A model generated the notes under the pieces. That model was not told the DNA's origin. It did not search any database and was given only the letters and a program-made list of their open reading frames with translations. The position numbers and the translations under genes are program-made. Source: Labilithrix luteola (GTDB taxonomy: Bacteria; Myxococcota_A; Polyangia; Polyangiales; Polyangiaceae). From it: a stretch of DNA of 7,053 bases. Shown here one piece after another: positions 1 to 5,639 of this stretch. Every line of letters starts with the position of its first letter. Positions within the stretch are counted from its first letter, which is position 1. The DNA is taken from contig JAMFST010000777.1 of the NCBI GenBank assembly GCA_026225435.1, positions 1 to 7,053 on the forward strand, written 5' to 3'.

Positions 1-2476
1 GGTCGACGCCGACTATCCCTCCGGCGTCCCGGCCGGCGCCGACGTGGCAGACGTCGTCCTCACCGTCACCGTCGGTGTCGACGGTCTGGTGTCGCAGGTC
101 GAGACGATCGCGCCGGGTGGCGCCCCCTTCGACTCGGCCGCCACGCGCGCCGCCTGGCAATGGACCTTCACCCCGGCGCAGCGGAACGGGCAGCCGGTGG
201 CCAGCCGGATCCGCGTCCCTTTCCACTTCGCTCCGCCGGTCACGCCCGTCGCGGTCCCCGCGGCGCCGGTCGACGCCGGTGCGCCCCCGGCAGCTCCACC
301 TCCGCCCGCCGACGCCGGTGCCCCGCCGCCGGAATCACCCGATGGCGGCGCGCCGCCTGATGCCGCCGCTGCTGCCGCCGCCGAGACCGTCACCATCATC
401 GGCGGGCGGCTCGAGGCGCGCTCGCACGGGACGTCCGACTACCAGGTGGACGTCGGTGAGCTGAAGGCGGTCCCCCGCGCCAACGCCTCCGATGCGCTCA
501 AGCTCGCGCCCGGCTTTCTCCTCACCAACGAGGGGGGCTCGGGCCACGCCGAGCAGGTGTTCCTGCGCGGCTTCGACGCTCACGAAGGGCAGGATCTCGA
601 GCTCTCCGTCGACGGCGTCCCCATCAACGACGCGGGCAACTACCACGGCAATGGATATGCCGACACGCACTTCATCCTCCCCGAGCTGATCCAGTCGGTA
701 CGCGTTCTCGAGGGGCCGTACGCGCCGCAGCAAGGGGATTTCGCCGTCGCCGGGAGCGCCGACTTCCACCTCGGCCTCGAGAAGCGCGGGCTCACCAGCG
801 AGTACACGATTGGCAGCTTCGGCACGCAGCGATTCCTCACGATGTGGGGCCCGGAAGACGCCCCCACCGGCACCTTCGGCGCGGCCGAGTACTACACGAC
901 CGACGGCTTCGGCTCGAATCGCCAGGCCAAGCGCGGAACCGGCATTGCCCAGTACGAGATCAAGGTCGGCGACCGAGGAGTCCTGCGCCTCAGCGCCGTG
1001 GCCTACGCCACCGAATACAACTCCGCCGGTGTGGTCCGGCAGGACGATTACCAGTCCGGCCGCGTCGGCTTCTACGGCACCGAGGATCCTTCGCAATCCG
1101 GAAACACCGCCACCCGCGCGCACCTGGCGGTGACCTACGAGAACCACTTCAAGGACGTCGACGTCTCGCAGCAGGTCTTCGTCATCGATCGCTCGATGCG
1201 CCTGCGGGAGAACTTCACCGGCTTCCTCCAGGACGTGCAGCTGACCACGCAGTCACCGCACGCGCAGCGCGGCGACCTCAACGACTTCGAGTTCAGCGAG
1301 CAGACCATCGGCGCGCGCGGCTTCGCCCGCTGGCACGGCGAGGTGCTCAAGATGAAGCAGGAGATCGAGGGCGGCTACTTCGCCCGCGTCGATCACACGA
1401 CCTCCACGCAGTACCGGGACATGGCCGCCAACGGCGACCCGTACCTGACCGAGGCCGACCTCACCTCCACGCTCGCCGACATCGGCGTGTACGTCGACGG
1501 CAACGTGCGCCTCGCCCCCTGGCTGGCGCTGCGCGGCGGTGTGCGCGCCGACATGTTCCTCTTCGACGTCCTCAACAACTGCGCCGTCAACGCGCAGCAA
1601 GGGGTCGACAGCCCGTCGAAGCAGTACCTCGAGGTCGACCAGCCCTGCTTGAGCGAGCTCGAGCACGGCGTCTACCGAGAGCCGGTGGCGCGCTCGTCGA
1701 CCGGCAGCGGCGTGGTCATGCCGCGCGCCACGCTGGTGGCCGGCCCTGTCGCCCACCTGCAGCTCACCGGCAGCGTCGGCGACGGCGTCCGCTCGGTCGA
1801 CCCGAGCTACGTGGCGCAGGGGCTGCTCACGCCGTTCGTGAAGGTCCAGTCGCAGGACGTCGGCCTCTCCTACGAGAACGACGTCCGCGGGACCAGCGTG
1901 GTGGCCAAGTCGGTCTTCTTCCGCACCCACTCGGACCAGGACCTCCTCTTCGATCCCACCGCCGGGCGCAGCACGCTCTCCACCGGCTCCACGCGCCTCG
2001 GGTGGGCCGGCTCGGCCCGCGCGCGCGGCTCGTTCTTCGACATCGCGGCCAACGCGACGCTGGTGCGCGCCACCTTCGACGACACGGGCCTGCTCGTCCC
2101 CTACGTGCCGAACCTGGTCCTGCGCGCCGACGCCGCGCTCTTCCACGACCTGCCGTGGCGCCTCCTGCACCGCCCCGTGCGCGCGACGCTCGGCTACGGC
2201 GTCAGCTACGTCGGCCCGCGTCCCCTCCCCTTCAGCGAGACCAGCGACGTCATCTTCGTCTCCGACGCCTCGCTCTCCCTCGGCTGGGACATCTGGACCG
2301 TCCGCTTCGCCGGCCAGAACCTCTTCAACGCTCAGTACAAGCTCGGCGAGTACAACTACGCCTCGGATTTCCACTCGCAGGCGCGCCCCACGCTCGCCCC
2401 CGAGCGCTCCTTCACCGCCGGCGCACCGCAGCAGCTGTTCCTCTCGCTCGCCGCCACCTTCGGAGGTTCGAAGTGA
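1..2476 (+). CDS. TonB-dependent outer-membrane receptor with an N-terminal TonB C-terminal-like domain (5' partial)
   Basis: Outer-membrane active-transport receptor powered by TonB-ExbB-ExbD; the substrate is unknown. The frame is open from base 2, giving 824 visible residues. Residues 1-76 look like a TonB C-terminal domain: a YP motif at 5-6, a VVLTVTV strand, VDGLVSQVE, a W-x-F-x-P-A-x-x-N-G-x-P-V segment and a closing PFHF strand. Residues 77-127 are a Pro/Ala/Gly/Asp linker. Residues 128-134 (ETVTIIG) match a TonB box. Residues of about 150-260 form the plug (ASDALKLAPGF, QVFLRGF, LSVDGVPIND, VRVLEGPYAPQQGDFAVAG). The rest is beta-barrel, ending LSLAATFGGSK. C527 and C549 could form a loop disulfide. 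The GTG at 44 is not the start, because the domain continues upstream without a stop; the real start and signal peptide lie outside the window. The stop overlaps the next gene (GTGA). The receptor class is certain and the fused domain very likely. Confidence 0.93.
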   Translation, partial: VDADYPSGVPAGADVADVVLTVTVGVDGLVSQVETIAPGGAPFDSAATRAAWQWTFTPAQRNGQPVASRIRVPFHFAPPVTPVAVPAAPVDAGAPPAAPPPPADAGAPPPESPDGGAPPDAAAAAAAETVTIIGGRLEARSHGTSDYQVDVGELKAVPRANASDALKLAPGFLLTNEGGSGHAEQVFLRGFDAHEGQDLELSVDGVPINDAGNYHGNGYADTHFILPELIQSVRVLEGPYAPQQGDFAVAGSADFHLGLEKRGLTSEYTIGSFGTQRFLTMWGPEDAPTGTFGAAEYYTTDGFGSNRQAKRGTGIAQYEIKVGDRGVLRLSAVAYATEYNSAGVVRQDDYQSGRVGFYGTEDPSQSGNTATRAHLAVTYENHFKDVDVSQQVFVIDRSMRLRENFTGFLQDVQLTTQSPHAQRGDLNDFEFSEQTIGARGFARWHGEVLKMKQEIEGGYFARVDHTTSTQYRDMAANGDPYLTEADLTSTLADIGVYVDGNVRLAPWLALRGGVRADMFLFDVLNNCAVNAQQGVDSPSKQYLEVDQPCLSELEHGVYREPVARSSTGSGVVMPRATLVAGPVAHLQLTGSVGDGVRSVDPSYVAQGLLTPFVKVQSQDVGLSYENDVRGTSVVAKSVFFRTHSDQDLLFDPTAGRSTLSTGSTRLGWAGSARARGSFFDIAANATLVRATFDDTGLLVPYVPNLVLRADAALFHDLPWRLLHRPVRATLGYGVSYVGPRPLPFSETSDVIFVSDASLSLGWDIWTVRFAGQNLFNAQYKLGEYNYASDFHSQARPTLAPERSFTAGAPQQLFLSLAATFGGSK
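230..382 (+). repeat. Low-complexity Pro/Ala/Gly/Asp linker coding region with repeated DAGAPP units
   Basis: This segment codes for the flexible linker between the TonB C-terminal-like domain and the TonB box. DAGAPP occurs twice, with the 12-base core CGACGCCGGTGC at 271-282 and 310-321. It is followed by a DGGAPPD unit and an alanine run. Pro/Ala-rich linkers are typical of periplasm-spanning TonB-type proteins. The repeat may vary in length between strains through slippage, which is an inference. Confidence 0.6.
2462..2466 (+). promoter_or_regulatory. Ribosome binding site that fixes the GTG start of the first lipoprotein
   Basis: GGAGG lies 6 bases before the GTG at 2473, inside the end of the receptor gene. 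The alternative GTG at 2485 would sit 18 bases away. The site therefore supports a start at 2473 with a GTGA stop/start overlap, which is typical of translational coupling. Confidence 0.75.
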
Positions 2477-3336
2477 GGCCCCTCGTGAAGAAGGCGCTCG
2501 CGCCTCTGCTCCTCGGCTTCGCCAGCGTCTGCGCCATCTCCTGCGGCACCACCGGTGACGAGCTGATCACATTCCCCGCCTACGCCCAGGGTGCCAGCGG
2601 CGCCGGGGATCCGTTCACCGTCGACGGCTACACCATCCAGCTCACCTTCGCGCAGATGTACATCGGCGGCCTCTACCTGAACGAGGCGCCCGCGGGCCCG
2701 ACCTTCGACAGCCCCGAGTGCATCAGCAGCGGCATCTACGCCGCGCAGGTCCCCGGCACCGTGGAGCTGAACCTGCTGTCGACCACGCCGCAGCCCTTCA
2801 GCGTCATGGGCAACGGCACCGCCGATCTCGCCCAGAGCTGGGAGCTGTGGCTCACCACCGGCGACGTCGACGACCCGATCAACACCGGCTCGGGAATCCC
2901 CGACATCGTCGATCTCCAGGGGACCGCCACGCGCCAGACCGATGGCGCGCAGTTCACCTTCGCGGCCACGGTCACCATCGATCAGCTCAATCGCGGCATC
3001 CCCGTCAGCGATCCGTCGCAGCCGGGCCTGAACCCCATCTGCAAGGAGCGGATCATCGAGGCGGGCGGGATCAGCCAGCCGCTCTTCGCCGGAGGGCAGC
3101 TGACGGTGACCGTGGATCCGCGCGGCTGGTTCAACGTCCCCATCGACTTCTCGACCTTGCCGCTGGTGTCGACCGACGCCTGCGAGACCGACCCGAGCTC
3201 GATCGACGGCAACGCCCGGTACTGCATCCCCGACACCAGCCTCGGCTCGGGGGCGGGGTCGACGCAGGGGGCCACCTTGTTCACCGGCATCCGCACCGGG
3301 GGAACCGCCGCCTACACCCTTCAATTCACCAAATGA
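2473..3336 (+). CDS. Lipoprotein of unknown function, likely partner of the TonB-dependent receptor
   Basis: A 287-residue predicted lipoprotein; I do not recognise a named family. The N-terminus has basic residues (R2, K6, K7), a hydrophobic core (ALAPLLLGFASV) and a lipobox-like AISC, making C24 the likely lipidated cysteine. The -3 residue is Ala rather than the usual Leu/Val. The mature part looks beta-rich: IQLTFAQMYIGGLYL at 55-69, VELNLL at 97-102, an ATRQTDGAQFTFAATV pair, then LTVTVDPRGWF with D215 and W219. Four further cysteines (C83, C190, C237, C251) could form two disulfides. It starts at GTG 2473 because of the GGAGG upstream, and overlaps the receptor stop by 4 bp, so the two are almost surely co-expressed. 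A role in capturing or handing over substrate to the receptor is inferred from context. The layout loosely recalls MbnP-like metal-binding lipoproteins, but this is only an impression. Confidence 0.85.
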   Translation: MRPLVKKALAPLLLGFASVCAISCGTTGDELITFPAYAQGASGAGDPFTVDGYTIQLTFAQMYIGGLYLNEAPAGPTFDSPECISSGIYAAQVPGTVELNLLSTTPQPFSVMGNGTADLAQSWELWLTTGDVDDPINTGSGIPDIVDLQGTATRQTDGAQFTFAATVTIDQLNRGIPVSDPSQPGLNPICKERIIEAGGISQPLFAGGQLTVTVDPRGWFNVPIDFSTLPLVSTDACETDPSSIDGNARYCIPDTSLGSGAGSTQGATLFTGIRTGGTAAYTLQFTK

Positions 3337-3359
3337 ACAGATGAACACCAATCTCCCAC

Positions 3360-3363
3360 GGAG
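3360..3363 (+). promoter_or_regulatory. Ribosome binding site that fixes the ATG start of the second lipoprotein
   Basis: GGAG sits 6 bases before the ATG at 3370. The in-frame TTG at 3364 would directly abut this site and is an unlikely start. No promoter or terminator is visible in the 33-bp gap after the first lipoprotein, so the two are probably on one transcript. Confidence 0.6.
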
Positions 3364-3369
3364 TTGCTC

Positions 3370-4713
3370 ATGAACCGCTCGTTACCTTCGTTTCTCTTCC
3401 TCGGTGTCGCCGGCGTCGCCGCCTGCTCCAGCTCGGACGACACCAGCAACACCACCGGCACCAAGCCAACCACCTACGACACGCCGGCTGCGGACTCGAT
3501 CAGCGACGGCAACGGGCACCAGCTGAAGACCTTCGTGGCGCCGGTCGACCCCGGCGCGGGCGGCATCGTCATCACCGCCTCCGGCGAGGTCAACGCCATC
3601 TCGGGTTATCCCTACCCGCCCTTCGATCCGTCCTCGACCTGGATGGTGGATGGCTGGAGCTTCAAGATCGAGAAGTACATCGTCGTCGTCGACCACGTGA
3701 CGCTCTGGTCCGATCCCAACAAGAGCCCGTCGGACCAGTCGCAGCACGGCGCCCAGGTGGCGCACGCGGACGGCCCGTTCGTCGTCGACCTGCACAAGGG
3801 GGGCACGCTCGACGGCAAGGGGGGCGGCGGCGAGCAGGCCGTGGCGCTCACCACCATCACGAGCCAGAACGACAACGGCAATGCCGCCTTCGACCCGACC
3901 GTCCAGTACGGCTTCGGCTTCAGCACGGTGCAGGCTCCCGGCGATGGCAGCGCCATCAACGTGAACCTCGATGCGAGCGAGCAGGCCGACTACCAGCTGA
4001 TGGTGAAGAACGGATACAGCGTTTACTACTACGGCACCGCCACCTGGGCCGGTGACACGCCGGGCGCCACCGGGGACTTTGCCATGTGCACGGAGACGAA
4101 CGCGAGCGGCGGCACCTCCGCCGGCGCCTACGACTTCACCCAGCTGCCGCAGACGATGACCTTCCAGCTCGGGTTCTCGACGCCGACGAACTACGTCAAT
4201 TGCATCAACTACACCCTGAGCGAGCAGACCAACGCCACCATCCGCGGCGTCCAGGTCTCGCCCAGCCAGAGCGACATCGAGCAGGTCACGGTCCACATGG
4301 ATCACCCGTTCTGGGAGAGCTTCGAGGAGGACACCCCGGTGCACTGGGACCAGATCGCCGCGCAGTACATCGGCGTGACCGACCCGGTGGCGCACGTCGA
4401 GGACATGATCGGCGTCCCCTTCGACCCCTTCACCGACAAGAACCACGTGGTCATGCCCTGGCGCGACTGCGAGGCGGCCGAGTACACCCCGCCGGGCAAC
4501 GGCGCGATGTCCTTCGACACGCTCAGCGTCCCGCAGGATCCGAGCGGCACCTGCACCGGCACCACGCCGGCCGATTTCTCCACCGCGAGCTGCACGGGCA
4601 TTCGCGACTACTACGACTTCATGCGGTACACGCAGTCGACCCAGGGGCACCTGAACTCGCAGGGGCTCTGCTACATCGACCGTCAGTTCCCCTCGCCGGC
4701 CGGCGGGTCCTGA
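3370..4713 (+). CDS. Large lipoprotein of unknown function, second accessory protein of the receptor unit
   Basis: A 447-residue predicted lipoprotein. The signal is MNRSLPSFLFLGVAGVAAC with lipobox VAAC, so C19 is the likely lipidated residue, followed by a Ser/Thr/Asp-rich tether. No catalytic motif is recognised. Landmarks include WSFKIEKYIVVVDHVTLW at 96-113, FVVDLHKGG from 137, a YSVYYYGTATW strand, TVHMDHPFW with H309, D311, H312 and W315, and EEDTPVHWD with H325. Six cysteines in the mature part (240, 278, 367, 395, 408, 434) would allow three disulfides and suit a secreted, oxidised protein. The Y-strand, V-D-L strand and D-x3-W motif occur in the same order in the neighbouring lipoprotein, suggesting shared ancestry. 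The clustered His/Asp residues could bind a metal, which is inference only. It is 33 bp downstream of the first lipoprotein on the same strand. A surface substrate-binding role with the receptor is plausible but unproven. Confidence 0.85.
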   Translation: MNRSLPSFLFLGVAGVAACSSSDDTSNTTGTKPTTYDTPAADSISDGNGHQLKTFVAPVDPGAGGIVITASGEVNAISGYPYPPFDPSSTWMVDGWSFKIEKYIVVVDHVTLWSDPNKSPSDQSQHGAQVAHADGPFVVDLHKGGTLDGKGGGGEQAVALTTITSQNDNGNAAFDPTVQYGFGFSTVQAPGDGSAINVNLDASEQADYQLMVKNGYSVYYYGTATWAGDTPGATGDFAMCTETNASGGTSAGAYDFTQLPQTMTFQLGFSTPTNYVNCINYTLSEQTNATIRGVQVSPSQSDIEQVTVHMDHPFWESFEEDTPVHWDQIAAQYIGVTDPVAHVEDMIGVPFDPFTDKNHVVMPWRDCEAAEYTPPGNGAMSFDTLSVPQDPSGTCTGTTPADFSTASCTGIRDYYDFMRYTQSTQGHLNSQGLCYIDRQFPSPAGGS

Positions 4714-4723
4714 AGCGCGCGCA

Positions 4724-4743
4724 CCGCGACAACCGGATCGCGG
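4724..4743 (+). terminator. Hairpin shortly after the receptor-lipoprotein unit, possible terminator
   Basis: A perfect 6-bp GC-rich stem, CCGCGA (4724-4729) with TCGCGG (4738-4743), closes an 8-base loop 10 bases after the lipoprotein stop. There is no T-run after it, so it is not a classical intrinsic terminator. In such a GC-rich genome a 6-bp stem can arise by chance. The position after the last gene of the unit is the main support. Confidence 0.3.
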
Positions 4744-4774
4744 CGACCGTGACCGCTGGCACGTCCTGGCGCAG

Positions 4775-4840
4775 GTGACCCCGGGACTTGCGCGACTTCG
4801 CCCCGCAGATGAGCCGGCACGGCCCCTGCACCGGGGTCGC
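4775..4840 (+). promoter_or_regulatory. Leader of the AhpD-like gene with two alternative structures covering the ribosome binding site
   Basis: The only Shine-Dalgarno-like bases before the ATG at 4843 are CGGGG at 4832-4836, spaced 6 bases from it. They can pair locally: GGCCCC (4821-4826) with GGGGTC (4833-4838), one G-U pair and a 6-base loop. They can also pair at distance: GTGACCCCGG (4775-4784) with CCGGGGTCGC (4831-4840), ten pairs including one G-U. The two structures exclude each other. Translational control is inferred; GC-rich leaders often form chance stems. Confidence 0.25.
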
Positions 4841-4842
4841 GC

Positions 4843-5442
4843 ATGCCCTACGTCGCCATCCCCGAAGGACTGCCCGGTATTCGCGGCCTGTTCACCGTGC
4901 GTCCGGAGACGGCCAAGCCGCTCTGCGAGCTCGCCCACGTGCTCCTCCACGCGCCGGGCACGCTCTCGCCGGGAGAGCGTGAGCTGATTGCCACCTTCGT
5001 CTCGTCACAGAACGACTGCTTCTATTGCCAGACCAGCCACGGAGCGGTCGCCGCGGCCCACCTCGACGGAGACGAGGACCTCGTCGCCGCGGTGAAGCGC
5101 GACTTCGAGACCGCCCGCATCTCCCCCAAGCTCCGCGCGCTCCTCGCCATCGCGGCGCAGGTGCAGCAGGGCGGGAAGAACGTCCGCCCGGAGCACGTCG
5201 AGCGCGCGCGGACGGAGGGGGCGAGCGATCAGGAGATCCACGACACGGTCCTCATCGCTGCCGCATTCTGCATGTTCAATCGCTACGTCGACGGCCTCGC
5301 CACCTGGGCCCCCGTGGAGCCCGAGTCGTACCGCGCCCGCGCCTCGACGATCGCCGCGCGGGGGTACACGTCGATCCCGGCGGACGTGACGTCGGCACGT
5401 GCCGCATCCGGGCTGACGAGCGAGCCCGATCGCGCCGTGTAG
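4843..5442 (+). CDS. AhpD-like / carboxymuconolactone decarboxylase-fold peroxidase-related protein
   Basis: A 199-residue cytoplasmic protein of the AhpD-like (CMD fold) superfamily, whose redox members reduce peroxides through a CxxC dithiol. The active-site pattern is clear: E47 (ERELIA), C59-F-Y-C62 and H66 (CFYCQTSHG). The spacing E-x11-C-x2-C-x3-H matches AhpD's E118, C130, C133 and H137; Tyr61 replaces AhpD His132, as is common in the peroxidase-related branch. AAFCMFNRYVDGLATW near the C-terminus is also typical of that branch. The last 25 or so residues look like a poorly conserved extension. ATG 4843 is the only usable start, because an in-frame TGA lies at 4810. No reductase or AhpC gene is visible. 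It is separated by 129 bp from the lipoprotein and 197 bp from the TetR gene, so it may be transcribed alone. The family is secure, but the substrate and physiological role are unknown. Confidence 0.92.
   Translation: MPYVAIPEGLPGIRGLFTVRPETAKPLCELAHVLLHAPGTLSPGERELIATFVSSQNDCFYCQTSHGAVAAAHLDGDEDLVAAVKRDFETARISPKLRALLAIAAQVQQGGKNVRPEHVERARTEGASDQEIHDTVLIAAAFCMFNRYVDGLATWAPVEPESYRARASTIAARGYTSIPADVTSARAASGLTSEPDRAV
5409..5428 (+). repeat. Hairpin repeat, copy 1 (inside the end of the AhpD-like gene)
   Basis: A 16-base core GGCTGACGAGCGAGCC at 5411-5426 is repeated exactly at 5527-5542. Here the stem is CGGGCT/AGCCCG (6 bp) around the loop GACGAGCG. It lies in the coding region for the C-terminal LTSEP residues of the AhpD-like protein. 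Confidence 0.5.
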
Positions 5443-5494
5443 CCGGAGCGTCTTCCCCTCGTCCGTCAGCTGCTAGCCCCTGGATGAGCTCGTT

Positions 5495-5508
5495 CGTCGC
5501 TTGCGACG
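5495..5508 (+). repeat. Short inverted repeat in the AhpD-like/TetR intergenic region
   Basis: CGTCGC (5495-5500) and GCGACG (5503-5508) are exact inverse complements around TT. Flanking AGCT at 5487-5490 and 5511-5514 could extend the stem with an internal bulge. It lies 53 bases after the AhpD-like stop and could act as a weak terminator for that gene or as a protein-binding palindrome. There is no T-run. Confidence 0.3.
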
Positions 5509-5524
5509 GCAGCTTCGTGGCGTC

Positions 5525-5544
5525 GCGGCTGACGAGCGAGCCGC
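5525..5544 (+). repeat. Hairpin repeat, copy 2 (intergenic)
   Basis: This is the second copy of the 16-base core (5527-5542), 116 bp from copy 1. The outer two pairs differ from copy 1 (GC/GC instead of CG/CG), yet the 6-bp stem GCGGCT/AGCCGC around the same 8-base loop is kept. This is the pattern expected if the fold matters, although two copies are weak proof. Confidence 0.5.
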
Positions 5545-5599
5545 CGCTCGCGAGTCGACACCAGGTCGATTTTCCCTTCCGCGTCTTGACGCGACGGGC

Positions 5600-5605
5600 T
5601 ATAAA
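5600..5605 (+). promoter_or_regulatory. Likely -10 element of the TetR-P450 operon promoter
   Basis: TATAAA, followed by AA, is the only AT-rich hexamer in this GC-rich neighbourhood and sits 34 bases before the TetR start codon. With 17-base spacing the -35 would be TTCCGC at 5577-5582, a poor match. TTGACG at 5586-5591 matches a -35 well but is only 8 bases away, too close to pair with it. The expected transcription start is near 5612. Confidence 0.4.
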
Positions 5606-5607
5606 AA

Positions 5608-5629
5608 GTGACGATGATGTCAGCATCAC
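5608..5629 (+). promoter_or_regulatory. 22-bp imperfect palindrome, candidate operator of the TetR-family regulator
   Basis: The left half GTGACGATGAT (5608-5618) and right half GTCAGCATCAC (5619-5629) are inverse complements at 8 of 11 positions, with outer arms GTGA/TCAC and inner arms TGA/TCA. It begins 3 bases after the TATAAA and ends 10 bases before the TetR start codon, so it would cover the expected transcription start. Size, symmetry and position fit TetR-family operators. Autorepression of the TetR-P450 operon is inferred. Confidence 0.45.
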
Positions 5630-5639
5630 GACGGGACCG

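Noticed and set aside
844..2472. A reading frame on the + strand joined upstream to the first lipoprotein
   Set aside because: It overlaps the receptor gene in another frame, and its translation is Arg/Pro-rich shadow sequence. The lipoprotein itself has a clear signal peptide and ribosome site at 2462-2473.
335..3351. Minus-strand open frames opposite the receptor and first lipoprotein (335-1147, 1253-2374, 2356-3351)
   Set aside because: None shows a recognisable domain, and all are antisense to the confidently identified receptor and first lipoprotein. Composition explains them.
3382..4950. Long minus-strand open frame opposite the second lipoprotein
   Set aside because: Its translation is repetitive Val/Gly/Arg/Ala-rich with no motif, and it lies antisense to a well-formed lipoprotein and the start of the AhpD-like gene. 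It is typical of GC-rich antisense shadows.
5586..5605. TTGACG plus TATAAA as a sigma-70 promoter pair
   Set aside because: The spacing is only 8 bases, far from the usual 16-18. I kept TATAAA alone as a possible -10.
5025..5639. Upstream extension of the TetR frame through the AhpD-like gene
   Set aside because: It is out of frame with the AhpD-like gene, Arg/Pro-rich, and crosses the promoter-like AT-rich patch. The TetR domain starts after 5640.
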